Assembly (NCBI GenBank): GCA_965278965.1
Contig: OZ257127.1
Location: 496,001 to 560,000, forward strand
Source of the DNA: UBA10649 sp965278965
GTDB lineage: Bacteria > Actinomycetota > Actinomycetes > S36-B12
Length of the DNA: 64,000 bases
Direction of reading: 5' to 3'
Part shown: piece by piece, positions 16,765 through 25,045 of the stretch
How positions within the stretch are numbered: the stretch's first letter is position 1
Layout: each line of letters begins with the position of its first letter
The notes under the pieces: model-generated
Database searches by the model: none
Told to the model about the DNA's origin: nothing
What the model saw: only the letters and a program-made list of their open reading frames with translations
Position numbers and translations under genes: made by a program

Positions 16765-16811
16765 CGGCTACCGTGTGAGCCGCGAGCCGCTCAGCTGCGC
16801 AAGGACGTGCG

Positions 16812-17366
16812 GTGCAGCGGACCTGGTCGGTCCCATCGATGGGATGCCACTGTGGACTGATTGCCGCGTCGGCGGCTGTTTCGCTTTCGGCCGGCTTGCT
16901 GGTCGTGTCGGCGACGTCAAGCAGCGCGATCCCCGCGGCGGATACCGGCCAACGCTCAGCGCTGCTGTCGTGCACGATCCACGGGACGGACCTTCTGACC
17001 GCCGATGGCGCCAATACCGTGCGCCTTCGCCAAACATCTATCGCCAACCCCAGTTGGGCAAACATCCTCACCGGCGCGTGGGCAAAGACTGCCGACGTCT
17101 CCAATGACATGTTCACTCCGTGGTCGTACGACCGCTGGGTCCACCTCCTGCCCGAGACCCTTGCGTCCGACTACGTGAGCGGGTGGGCAGGCTACAAAGG
17201 CGACGACATGTTCTTCCCCGGCCCCGGCGCCGGCATCCTCGTCGGCGGTCCTGGACACGACGTGCTAATCGGCCAGCCCGACGAGCAACCCGGCTGCACG
17301 CAAGCCGGTGGCCCGGCAGACCGTTCCCGCGTCGCCAAGGTAGGGCGAGCCTCCGTGGTTCAATGA
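16812..17366 (+). CDS. small secreted protein with RTX-like GGxGxD motif, possibly truncated
   Basis: A 184-residue protein. The N-terminus has a hydrophobic signal region (CGLIAASAAVSLSAGLLVVSA) and probable cleavage before about residue 45. Mid-protein is DGANTVRLRQTSIANPSWANI and a Trp-rich stretch. Near the end comes GPGAGILVGGPGHDVLIG, a single RTX-type calcium-binding nonapeptide motif; normal RTX proteins have many copies. The last about 25 residues (TQAGGPADRSRVAKVGR) look unlike a natural domain end, so the gene may be a truncated remnant. GTG 16812 follows AAGGA; ATG 16839 is the alternative. Confidence 0.55.
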   Translation: MQRTWSVPSMGCHCGLIAASAAVSLSAGLLVVSATSSSAIPAADTGQRSALLSCTIHGTDLLTADGANTVRLRQTSIANPSWANILTGAWAKTADVSNDMFTPWSYDRWVHLLPETLASDYVSGWAGYKGDDMFFPGPGAGILVGGPGHDVLIGQPDEQPGCTQAGGPADRSRVAKVGRASVVQ

Positions 17367-17454
17367 GGGTGCCGGCGGCAGTGATCGTCTGTGGGAGCGC
17401 TGTCGAGTGAAATCTCGCTCGAGTCCTGTGGCCGATGTTGAGTGGGGTTCGTCG

Positions 17455-19224
17455 ATGCGTATTCGGACGATTGCTGTTGTTGCCGCGTGCGGGCTGGGTG
17501 CGGCGCTGCTGACCGTCCCCGCGACCCTCGCGCGAGCTGACTCCACCGAGACCTTCGCCTACACAGGATCAGTTCAGACCTTCACTGTTCCGGCGAACAC
17601 CACCGGGATCACCATCACGGCTGTCGGCGGCGGAGGTGGCGCCTACAACGACGGCGACAGCAGCGGGCCAAACGGCGGCGGCGGCGCACAGGTAGTTGCG
17701 GCCTACGCACCACCGGCAGGCACCGTGCTGACGATCAAGGTCGGAGCCGGCGGCGGAGGTGGCGGTGGGTCCTCCCAGGGCGGAGCCGCGACTGCGGTGA
17801 CCGGGACCGGCATCACCGTCGTCGCCGGGGGCGGCGGCGGCTCGGGTCCTGGCGCCCAAGGCGGCAGTGGTGCGGCAGGAAACACGGCGGCCGGCGGCAA
17901 CGGCATCAGCAGCAGCTACTCCGGCTTTGGCGGAAACTCCAGTGGGGACGGAACCGGCGGCAACGGCAACCCCTATCCGGGCGGCTGCGGCGGCGCGGCA
18001 GATCCCGTCGGTGCGGCGGGCGGTGTCGGCTCAGAGAACGGAGCCAACGCCACCAACCCGCCGAACGGCGCCGGCGGCGGCGGATACGGCGGTGGCAACG
18101 GCGGGGAGTCCGGGACAGGCCAACCGGGCGGGATTGCCGCGAGCTTCACGAACGCACCGGGCGATGGTCGCGGCGGAGATGGTGCGGGCTTCGGAGGTGG
18201 TGGCGGCGGCTATGCGGGTGGCGGTGGCGGTGGCTACGGCGGCGGGGGCGGAGCGGCCAACTGCGGCAGTTCGGGCGCTGGCGGTGCGGGTGGCTCCCAC
18301 TCCAACGACCTCGGTGCGACCTTCATGGCGATGGCGAACGGTGCGGACTCGTCAGTGTCCACCGCGGGCGGCAACGGGTCGGTGACGATCGTTGTCACGT
18401 CAGGTCCGGCACCGACTCCCACACCGACGCCGGCACCGACCACCGATCCGGAACCAACGCCGACGCCGACCGCGACGGCGAGCGTGATCGCGACGCCCTC
18501 ACCAACGCCAACGCCTACCGACCTACGGCCGGGCGAAGGCACGGTCGTCGTCAACGGTGCATCCAGTCCGGTTCGGGTCGAGCCGACTGCTGACGGGTCT
18601 GGGCTCGTAGTGACCGGCGGCGGGATCCAGATCACGATCGACGCGGTTGGCGCGGCCGGCAACCGACTGCCATTGGCGCCCGACGGCTCGCTCGTGCTGT
18701 CGCAGTTCGGGGATCTCACAATGGCGGGTACCGGCTTTGACCCGTCGAGCATCGTCACGCTCTTCATGTTCTCGACACCGGTAGACCTAGGTTCCTTGCA
18801 CGTCGGGGCGGGAGGAGCCATCTCCGGATCGGTTCGCATTCCGATGAATACGGAGAGCGGCGACCACACGATTCAGGCCGTCGGCACCGGGCCCGATGGC
18901 AAGCCCGTAACGGTGTCCCTAGGTGTCAGAGTCCTCTCACCGGCGGCAGCCAGAGGAGCGAACCCGACAGTTGCGGTGATGAAGTCCGGACCCAAGAGGC
19001 CAGGCGCCGCATTCGACGTAGCCGCCTCGGGCGTGCAGGGTCGCTGCCACGTGACGTTCTGGACTCGTGGCTCTTCCGTCGTGTCGAAGGCAGGGGTAGC
19101 CGGTCGCGCATTTGCGACGCTCCACGCGCCGAAAGTGATTGGTAGCTGGGCGGTGACCGCGACCGTGTCCGGCGCGGGCTGCGAACCCATTGCGGCGAAG
19201 ACGTTCGTCCGGGTGCGCAACTGA
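17455..19224 (+). CDS. secreted glycine-rich surface protein (Gly_rich/PF12810-like)
   Basis: A 589-residue exported protein. Signal peptide about 1-28 (VVAACGLGAALLTVPATLARA). Residues 30-320 are a glycine-rich domain opening with the typical FAYTGSVQTFTVPANTTGITITAVGG and long GGGGG runs, as in bacterial Gly_rich proteins. A Thr-Pro spacer (PTPTPTPAPTTDPEPTPTPT) at about 327-365 is followed by two Ig-like domains of about 100 residues to the C-terminus (FDPSSIVTLFMFSTP; GVQGRCHVTFWTRGSS). There is no sorting signal. The likely role is an extracellular matrix or adhesin-like protein. ATG 17455 gives a clean signal peptide; GTG 17407 would place 16 polar residues before it. Confidence 0.8.
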   Translation: MRIRTIAVVAACGLGAALLTVPATLARADSTETFAYTGSVQTFTVPANTTGITITAVGGGGGAYNDGDSSGPNGGGGAQVVAAYAPPAGTVLTIKVGAGGGGGGGSSQGGAATAVTGTGITVVAGGGGGSGPGAQGGSGAAGNTAAGGNGISSSYSGFGGNSSGDGTGGNGNPYPGGCGGAADPVGAAGGVGSENGANATNPPNGAGGGGYGGGNGGESGTGQPGGIAASFTNAPGDGRGGDGAGFGGGGGGYAGGGGGGYGGGGGAANCGSSGAGGAGGSHSNDLGATFMAMANGADSSVSTAGGNGSVTIVVTSGPAPTPTPTPAPTTDPEPTPTPTATASVIATPSPTPTPTDLRPGEGTVVVNGASSPVRVEPTADGSGLVVTGGGIQITIDAVGAAGNRLPLAPDGSLVLSQFGDLTMAGTGFDPSSIVTLFMFSTPVDLGSLHVGAGGAISGSVRIPMNTESGDHTIQAVGTGPDGKPVTVSLGVRVLSPAAARGANPTVAVMKSGPKRPGAAFDVAASGVQGRCHVTFWTRGSSVVSKAGVAGRAFATLHAPKVIGSWAVTATVSGAGCEPIAAKTFVRVRN

Positions 19225-19405
19225 GCGCTCCCGCTGCGAGTCCACGTCTGGGCCGCCGCCGGGGACACCGGCGAAGTCGGCGCATGACCGCGGTAGCCGA
19301 TCATCGGCGAACGCGATCGGTCCGCACGGGCGATCGGATCGGACTGAGATAGTCGGGCGCGCGCCCCTACCGGCCGACGACGCTTGCGGGCGAAAGGGGG
19401 ACGCC

Positions 19406-20272
19406 ATGATCGCCGCGCTCAACGGCCTCGTAGACGCCATCGAGCAGGACCTCACCGTCGATGCCGACCTCACCGCGCTGGCCGCCCGACACGGGACGAC
19501 CGAGTACCACCTGCGTCGGATGTTCTCCTCGCTGGCCGGAATGCCGCTGTCTGAGTACGTGCGTCGGCGCCGCATGACGCTCGCGGCGGCCGACGTCGTC
19601 GACGGCAGCGGGCTGCTGGAGATCGCGGTCCGCTACGGGTACGGCTCGACCGAGGCCTTCGGTCGGGCGTTCCGTGCCGTGCACGGCGTCGGCCCGGCGG
19701 ACGTCCGGCGAGATGGCGGCCCCCTTCGCACGCAACCGCAGCTCAGGTTCCGCCTGACCGTAGAAGGGAACACCCCCATGGACACCCGCATCGCCGACCG
19801 TTCGGCATTCAGGCTCGTCGGCCACTCGACCCGCGTGCCGCTCGTGCACGAAGGCGTCAACCCGCACATCCAGGCGTTCATCGCCTCGCTCCCGGCGTCC
19901 GAGCATGACCGGCTCAAGGGCCTCAGTGACACCGAGCCGACCGGGCTGCTGCAGGTCAGCGCCGACGTCGACCCCGACTACGCCGAAGGGACGGAGCTGA
20001 CATACCTCCACGGCGTCGCAGTCGCCGCCGACGGCGAGGCGCCAACGGATCTGGACTCGATCGACGTCCCGGCAGGTGCATGGGCCGTGTTCCGTGCGAC
20101 CGGGCCGTTCCCGACGGCGCTGCAGTCCGCCTGGGCTGCGACGGCCACGGAATGGTTCCCGTCGAATCCCTGGCGCCTTCGGCCCGGCCCCTCGATCGTC
20201 TCGGTCCTCGATCGGTCAGACGACTTCACCAGCGCCAAGTGCGAGCTGTGGCTGCCGGTGGAACGCGCCTGA
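19406..20272 (+). CDS. AraC-type regulator with GyrI-like effector domain
   Basis: A 288-residue transcription regulator. Two helix-turn-helix units span residues 1-105 (DLTALAARHGTTEYHLRRMFSSLAGMPLSEYVRRRRM; LEIAVRYGYGSTEAFGRAFRAVHG). The rest is a GyrI-like small-molecule-binding domain (from about 125: MDTRIADRSAFRLVGHSTRVP), as in Rob/BmrR-type proteins that bind drugs or other hydrophobic cations. A GAAAGGGGGACGCC ribosome site precedes the ATG. It is convergent with the heme oxygenase gene; no transporter target is adjacent. Confidence 0.88.
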   Translation: MIAALNGLVDAIEQDLTVDADLTALAARHGTTEYHLRRMFSSLAGMPLSEYVRRRRMTLAAADVVDGSGLLEIAVRYGYGSTEAFGRAFRAVHGVGPADVRRDGGPLRTQPQLRFRLTVEGNTPMDTRIADRSAFRLVGHSTRVPLVHEGVNPHIQAFIASLPASEHDRLKGLSDTEPTGLLQVSADVDPDYAEGTELTYLHGVAVAADGEAPTDLDSIDVPAGAWAVFRATGPFPTALQSAWAATATEWFPSNPWRLRPGPSIVSVLDRSDDFTSAKCELWLPVERA

Positions 20273-20299
20273 CCGGGGTCGGCTCTGCGGCCGCCAGCG

Positions 20300-20962
20300 T
20301 CAGTGGCCGTGCGCGATGGAGATCGCCGCGCCGGTTGTGGCATCGGCCGACATCCCGACCTCGACGGCAAGGGCGTCGAACATGCCGGCCGAGAGGTCGT
20401 AGGCGCTCGACGCCGCGGCGATGAACTCGGCCTGCTCGACCGGCGACCACGGCATGAGGTCCAGCAGCGTGCGGTACTGCTTGCGGTAGTGGTGCGTGTC
20501 GCCGAGCGCGGAGAAGTCCAGGCACGTCATCGCCGAGCGCGGCACGCCGTACATGCGATGGACGAGCGCGGCGATCGCCTGACCGCCGGCCATGTCACCG
20601 AGGTAGCGCGTGTAGTGGTGCGCCAGGAGCTGGTGCGGCGAGGCGGCTGCCGCGGCACGGATCGCCTCGGCGTACGCGAGGCCAGCGGTCGACGGCTCCC
20701 ACGAGCCGCCGCTCAGCTCGGTGAGGTCGGCCCCGATCCGCGCCGTCCGGTCGAGCGCGCGGTGGTCGAACACCGCGACCGACGCGTCCTCCGAGTCCCG
20801 CATCGCCCCCTCGAGGGCCTGGTACACGGGCTCGACCGCGGCGAGGTACCGCGTGAATGCGTGCGCGTCCAGCTCGCCGCCGAGAAGTCCGGTGATGAAC
20901 GGGTGGGCGCTGGCCCGCTCGTGCGCATCGTTCGTCTCCTCGCGCAGTCGCTCGCAGAACAT
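20300..20962 (-). CDS. hmuO: biliverdin-forming heme oxygenase
   Basis: A 220-residue canonical heme oxygenase that opens heme to biliverdin, CO and Fe2+, a bacterial iron-acquisition step. The proximal helix has ETNDAHERA (His14 as heme ligand) and the distal helix HHYTRYLGDMAGGQAIA with its flexible Gly residues (GDMAGG instead of the commoner GDLSGG). Length is typical. A GAGGAGGGTC ribosome site precedes the ATG. About 50 nt upstream is a 19-bp DtxR/IdeR-type iron box, so expression should rise in iron limitation. No heme uptake transporter lies next to it in this window. Confidence 0.93.
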   Translation of the reverse strand: MFCERLREETNDAHERASAHPFITGLLGGELDAHAFTRYLAAVEPVYQALEGAMRDSEDASVAVFDHRALDRTARIGADLTELSGGSWEPSTAGLAYAEAIRAAAAASPHQLLAHHYTRYLGDMAGGQAIAALVHRMYGVPRSAMTCLDFSALGDTHHYRKQYRTLLDLMPWSPVEQAEFIAAASSAYDLSAGMFDALAVEVGMSADATTGAAISIAHGH

Positions 20963-21012
20963 GACCCTCCTCGCACCGGCCCGGCGGTTCCGGGTACCCT
21001 CAGAATGACTGC

Positions 21013-21031
21013 TTAGGTAACGCTAACCTAA
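21013..21031. promoter_or_regulatory. DtxR/IdeR-type iron box upstream of heme oxygenase
   Basis: Read on the minus strand the site is TTAGGTTAGCGTTACCTAA, which matches the DtxR/IdeR consensus TTAGGTTAGCCTAACCTAA at 17 of 19 positions by eye. It lies 51 nt upstream of the heme oxygenase ATG, where it would cover the promoter. Iron-loaded DtxR/IdeR would repress. Confidence 0.85.
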
Positions 21032-21116
21032 TGCAGTAGCCGACATACTGTCGGAAACTGACGATACCCGCAAGGCCGGCTCCGGTCCCCCGACCGCCCG
21101 TCGCCTGTCCGGCCGG

Positions 21117-21434
21117 CTAGCCCGGGTCCGGAGCCGTCCACGAGTAGTCGCGGACGACGGTCGCAACCGTCAGCCGGTACTCCTCGTAGAACGACGCGCG
21201 ACCGAGCTCGCGGGCGTGCGCGTGCTCGGCGTGCTCACGCCAGGCGTGCACCGCCTCCTCGTCGGTGAAGAAGCCGACGGTGACACCGGCGCGCGAGTCC
21301 GGGTCACGCACGCTCGTCATCGACACGAACCCGGGCTCGGCGTGCACGAGCGCATCCATGCGCGCGGCGACCTCGGCGTACTCCGCATCGCTGTGCGGCG
21401 TGCGGCGGGAGGCGAAGACGACGACGACGGTCAT
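21117..21434 (-). CDS. antibiotic biosynthesis monooxygenase (ABM) domain protein
   Basis: A 105-residue single-domain ABM-fold protein (dimeric alpha/beta barrel). Family features: VVVVFASRR strand, YAEVAARMDALVHAEPGFVSM helix and turn, and GFFTDEEAVHAWREHAEHAHARELGR with conserved Trp and His residues. ABM members include cofactor-free monooxygenases and IsdG-type heme degraders; the adjoining heme oxygenase makes a heme role thinkable, but the sequence does not prove it. It is divergent from the carotenoid hydratase gene with a shared promoter core. TAGGGT lies 8 nt before the ATG and no ribosome site is seen. Confidence 0.82.
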   Translation of the reverse strand: MTVVVVFASRRTPHSDAEYAEVAARMDALVHAEPGFVSMTSVRDPDSRAGVTVGFFTDEEAVHAWREHAEHAHARELGRASFYEEYRLTVATVVRDYSWTAPDPG

Positions 21435-21442
21435 GGCGGGCC

Positions 21443-21452
21443 ACCCTAGACT
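21443..21452. promoter_or_regulatory. overlapping bidirectional -10 elements
   Basis: The ten bases ACCCTAGACT contain TAGGGT on the minus strand (21448-21443, 8 nt before the ABM gene ATG) and TAGACT on the plus strand (21447-21452, 7 nt before the cruF-like GTG). The two hexamers share the central TA pair, so RNA polymerase could not use both at once. Confidence 0.5.
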
Positions 21453-21459
21453 CGCGGCC

Positions 21460-22260
21460 GTGAGCGTGAGGGTCTACAGCGGGCCGCACTCGGGGCGGGG
21501 CGGCGGACCCTCGGGCTGGATCGCGCAGTTGCCGTGGTGGTTCACGGGCATCACGATCGGCGGCCAGATCCTGTGGATCCTCGTCGGCGCCGACGGGCGG
21601 CGCGCACTCACGATCCTGACCGTGGTGACGTTCTTCCTCGCGACAGCGACGCACGCGTGGCTGCGACGGGGTGCCAGCTGGGCCGTCTCGTACCTGGCGA
21701 TCAGCTTGGCGTTCGGGCTCCTCATCGAGGTGCTCGGGCTGTCGATCAGCTTCCCATTCGGCGAGTACGCGTACTCCTCGCAGCTCGGGCCGACCATCTT
21801 CGGTGTCCCCGTCGTCGTGCCGATGGCGTGGTCGATGATGGCGTACCCGTGCCTGCTCGCCGCGCGCCGGCTGTCGTCGACGACGATGGGCACGGCGCTG
21901 TTCGGCGGCTGGGTCCTCGCCTCGTGGGACCTGTTCCTCGACCCGCAGATGGTCGGGCAGGGCTACTGGACCTGGGCCGACGCCGGCTGGCAGCTCCCCG
22001 GGATCCCCGGCATCCCCTTGCAGAACTTCCTGGGCTGGCTGCTCGCGGCGATGGTCCTCATGGCCCTGCTCGACCGCCTCCCCCGCAAGCCGGCCGCCGA
22101 CGCGGTGCCGACGACCCTGCTCGCCTGGGTGTTCGCGTCGGGCATCGTCGCGAACCTGCTGTTCCTCGGGCGGCCGGGCGTCGCCGTCTGGGGCGGGATC
22201 TGCATGGGCCTGATCGTCGTCCCGTACCTGTGGCGGGTGTGGAGCCAGCCGCAGTGGTGA
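21460..22260 (+). CDS. cruF: carotenoid hydratase, CruF-like (DUF422/COG2324)
   Basis: A 266-residue integral membrane protein with about seven helices, of the family that adds water to the 1,2 double bond of an acyclic (psi) carotenoid end (CruF in cyanobacteria and Deinococcus; bisanhydrobacterioruberin hydratase in haloarchaea). Recognised by GLLIEVLGLSISFPFGEYAYS, VPVVVPMAWSMMAYP, and WDLFLDPQMVGQGYWTW with conserved Asp, Glu and Trp residues. The GTG at 21460 is 7 nt after TAGACT; GTG 21466 and ATG 21433 are alternatives. The stop overlaps the glycosyltransferase start (GTGA), so the hydroxyl it makes is presumably the glycosylation site. Confidence 0.82.
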   Translation: MSVRVYSGPHSGRGGGPSGWIAQLPWWFTGITIGGQILWILVGADGRRALTILTVVTFFLATATHAWLRRGASWAVSYLAISLAFGLLIEVLGLSISFPFGEYAYSSQLGPTIFGVPVVVPMAWSMMAYPCLLAARRLSSTTMGTALFGGWVLASWDLFLDPQMVGQGYWTWADAGWQLPGIPGIPLQNFLGWLLAAMVLMALLDRLPRKPAADAVPTTLLAWVFASGIVANLLFLGRPGVAVWGGICMGLIVVPYLWRVWSQPQW

Positions 22261-23381
22261 GCCTGCGCGCCGTCGTCGTCGCCGGGTCGGCGCTGGCGGC
22301 GGCCGTCGCCGTGCACACGGCCCTGAACCTGCGCCGACTGCCGCGGCCCGCGCCGACGTGGCCGTCGGTCACCGAGGCGGTGAGCGTGCTGATCCCCGCC
22401 CGCGACGAGGTGACCCACGTGGCCCACGCGATCCGGTCCGCGCTCGCGCAAACGGGCGTCGCCGACCTCGAGGTCGTCGTCCTCGACGACGACTCGCGCG
22501 ACGGCACAGGCGCCGTCGTCGATGCGTTGGCACAAGACGATCCGCGTGTCCATGTCCTGCACGGCAACGACGACCCGCCCCCCGGCTGGCTCGGCAAGCC
22601 GTGGGCGTGCGCCCGCCTGGCCGACGCGGCCCGCGGGACCGTTCTGGTCTTCGTCGACGCCGACGTGCGCCTCGCGCCGGCGTGCGTGCATGCCGCGGTG
22701 CGCATGCTGCGCGGCAACGGGCTCGCCCTCGTCGCGCCGTACCCGCGCCAGGAGTCCGGCTCCTGGCTCGAAGAGCTCGTCCAGCCGCTCGTGACGTGGG
22801 CACCGCTCGCCCTGCTGCCGCTCGGCTGGCAGCGACGCTCCGACCGCCCCTCGCTCTCCGCAGCCAACGGCCAGCTGCTCGTGCTCGACGCCGCGGCCTA
22901 CCGCGAGATCGGCGGCCACGCCGCGGTGCGTGACCGCGTCGTCGAGGACGTCGCGCTGATGGCCACGCTGCGCGGGCACGGACACCCCGCCTGGACCGTC
23001 GACGGGTCAACGCTGGCGCACTGCCGGATGTACGACGGCCCACGCGCCGTGGTCGACGGCTACGCGAAGTCGTTGTCCGCGGCCTTCGGCGGCCCGGCGG
23101 GCTCGGCAGCCGTCACCGCCCTGCTCGTCCTGACGTACGTCGTGCCCGCAGCCGCGATGACCGCGGCACGTGACCCCCGCACCCGGACGATCGGCGCCGC
23201 CGGGTACGGCGCCGGGGTCCTCAGCCGGGCCCTCGTCGCGCGCCGCACGGGCGAGCCGGTCTCCGGCGCCGTCACGCAGCCGCTCGCGGTGATCGCGTTC
23301 GCCGCGCTCACCGTCGTGTCCTGGTCACGACGCAGGCGCGGCACGGCGCAGTGGAAGGGCCGACCTGTGGTGGTCGCGTGA
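22257..23381 (+). CDS. cruG: carotenoid glycosyltransferase, CruG-like (GT2)
   Basis: A 374-residue family 2 glycosyltransferase. An N-terminal membrane anchor (about 3-20) precedes the GT-A core: VSVLIPARDEVTHV, VVVLDDDSRDGT (nucleotide site), FVDADVRL (DxD metal site) and RDRVVEDVALMATLRGHG. One or two C-terminal helices follow (about 275-345). Cyanobacterial CruG attaches a sugar to the 2'-hydroxyl of myxol, and pairs with CruF exactly as here. The GTG start overlaps the hydratase stop, and the next desaturase start overlaps this stop (GTGA again), so the three are translationally coupled. The sugar donor is unknown. Confidence 0.82.
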   Translation: MSLRAVVVAGSALAAAVAVHTALNLRRLPRPAPTWPSVTEAVSVLIPARDEVTHVAHAIRSALAQTGVADLEVVVLDDDSRDGTGAVVDALAQDDPRVHVLHGNDDPPPGWLGKPWACARLADAARGTVLVFVDADVRLAPACVHAAVRMLRGNGLALVAPYPRQESGSWLEELVQPLVTWAPLALLPLGWQRRSDRPSLSAANGQLLVLDAAAYREIGGHAAVRDRVVEDVALMATLRGHGHPAWTVDGSTLAHCRMYDGPRAVVDGYAKSLSAAFGGPAGSAAVTALLVLTYVVPAAAMTAARDPRTRTIGAAGYGAGVLSRALVARRTGEPVSGAVTQPLAVIAFAALTVVSWSRRRRGTAQWKGRPVVVA

Positions 23382-24883
23382 GCCGCGTCGTCGTCGTGGG
23401 CGGTGGCGTCGGCGGCCTCGCTGTCGCCGCACGCCTGGCCGTCCGCCGGCACGAGGTCACACTGGTCGAGCAGGCGGCGACGACCGGTGGGAAGCTCGCG
23501 ACGTACCGGCGCGAGGGGTTCGCGTTCGACACCGGACCGAGCCTGCTGACGCTCCCGGCCGTCTACCGCGACCTCTTCCTCAAGACCGGCGGCGCACTGG
23601 AGGACAGCGTCGACCTGAAGCCTGTCGAGCCCGGGTTCGCGTACCACTTCGCCGACGGTGCGACGGTCAGCGTGCCCGGCGTCGACCCGGCGCGCGCCGC
23701 CGCCGCATTCGGGGCCGCGCTGGGCGGCACCGCCGAACGGGACTGGCGGCGTGTGATCGAGCGCGGCGGTCGCATGTGGCAGCTGACCCGCGAGCCGTTC
23801 CTCCAGCGGCCTCTTGAGGGCTGGCGCACGCTGCTCGGGTTGGCCCGCAGCGCCGACGACGTCCGCACGGTCGCGCCGTGGACGACGCTGCGCGACCTCG
23901 GCCGTGACCTCATCGCCGACCCCCGGTTGCGGCAGGTGCTCGACCGCTACGCGACGTACACGGGCTCCGACCCGCGCCGGGCGCCGGCCGTGCTGGCGAC
24001 GATCCCGTACATGGAGCAGACCTTCGGCGCGTGGCACCTCGGCGGCGGGCTCGGGACGTTGGCCGACGCGCTGGCCGACCGGTGCGCCGAGCGAGGCGTC
24101 CGGGTCCGGACCGGCTGCGACGTCGTGCGGATCCTCACCCGCGACGGGCGCGTCGTGGGGGTCGAGCTCGCCGACGGCGAGCATCTCCCTGCCGACGTCG
24201 TCGTGGCCGATGCGGACGCGCGGGCCGTGTACGGGCGGCTCGTCGACGACCCCCGAGCCCGTCGCGCGTTGCGGGCGCTCGACCGCTCGACCCCGTCGCT
24301 CTCCGGGGTCGTCCTGCTGCTCGCATTGCGCGGGCGCACGCCGGGCGTCGCGCACCACAACGTCTGGTTCCCGGCGGACTACGACGCCGAGTTCGATGCC
24401 GTGTTCAGCCGCTCCGCCCGACCTGTCGACGACCCGGCCGTGTACGCGTGTGTCCCCGACGATCCGCGGATGCGCCCGGACGACGCGCACGAGTCGTGGT
24501 TCGTGCTCGTCAACGCCCCGCGGCACGGACACGGAACCGGCGCCATCGACTGGGACGAGCCCGGCCGGGCGGACGCGTACGCCGATCACATCCTCGAGGT
24601 GCTGGCTGCCCGCGGGACCGACCTGCGCGACCGGGTCGTCTGGCGGGAGACCCGGACACCCGCGGACCTCGAGCGGTCGACGCGGGCACCCGGCGGCGCG
24701 ATCTACGGCTCGTCGAGCAACGGCGCCCGCGCCGCCTTCCGCCGGCCGGCGAACGCCTCACCCATCCCTGGCCTCTACCTCGTCGGCGGGTCGGCGCATC
24801 CCGGCGGCGGGCTGCCGCTCGTCGGTCTCGGCGCCGAGATCGTCGCCGACCTGGTCGGCCGCGCCCAACCCCCGACGCCCTAG
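23378..24883 (+). CDS. second CrtI-type carotenoid desaturase/oxidase (CrtD-like)
   Basis: A 501-residue FAD-dependent phytoene desaturase-family enzyme. The dinucleotide site is at the N-terminus (VVVGGGVGGLAVAARLA), followed by GFAFDTGPSLLTLP and, near the C-terminus, GLYLVGGSAHPGGGLPLVGLGAEI. It is only distantly similar to the other CrtI in this window, which is in the crtE-crtB operon and is the better candidate for phytoene-to-lycopene desaturation. Being coupled to the hydratase and glycosyltransferase, this one more likely makes the extra 3',4' double bond (CrtD role) or oxidises an end group. Starts at GTG. Confidence 0.8.
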   Translation: MSRVVVVGGGVGGLAVAARLAVRRHEVTLVEQAATTGGKLATYRREGFAFDTGPSLLTLPAVYRDLFLKTGGALEDSVDLKPVEPGFAYHFADGATVSVPGVDPARAAAAFGAALGGTAERDWRRVIERGGRMWQLTREPFLQRPLEGWRTLLGLARSADDVRTVAPWTTLRDLGRDLIADPRLRQVLDRYATYTGSDPRRAPAVLATIPYMEQTFGAWHLGGGLGTLADALADRCAERGVRVRTGCDVVRILTRDGRVVGVELADGEHLPADVVVADADARAVYGRLVDDPRARRALRALDRSTPSLSGVVLLLALRGRTPGVAHHNVWFPADYDAEFDAVFSRSARPVDDPAVYACVPDDPRMRPDDAHESWFVLVNAPRHGHGTGAIDWDEPGRADAYADHILEVLAARGTDLRDRVVWRETRTPADLERSTRAPGGAIYGSSSNGARAAFRRPANASPIPGLYLVGGSAHPGGGLPLVGLGAEIVADLVGRAQPPTP

Positions 24884-24958
24884 CCGCCGACGCGCCTTGA
24901 ATGGTCGTTATTGCGCCCGAAACACCCGATTTAGCGACCATTCAAGGCGTCTCGGCGG
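24884..24958. terminator. dispersed palindrome family B, copy 1
   Basis: CGCCTTGAATGGTCG (24893-24907) and its exact complement (24935-24949) flank a 27-nt loop ending in TTTAG. Outer arms CCGCCGA (24884-24890) and TCGGCGG (24952-24958) extend the stem. The element begins right after the desaturase stop codon. The same arms, loop length and TTTAG occur at 39472. It is likely a terminator and also a dispersed repeat. Confidence 0.7.
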
Positions 24959-25045
24959 TGGGGGCGGGACCTTCCCACGGCGGCTGACGAGGGCTACGGT
25001 CGGGCTGATCGGCACCTTGAGCCAGGTGCCAGCAGGAGGTGCCTC

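Noticed and set aside
17600..18300. GGC-rich repetitive DNA considered as a non-coding repeat
   Set aside because: Frame, signal peptide and domain plan show a glycine-rich protein; the DNA repetition follows from Gly codons.
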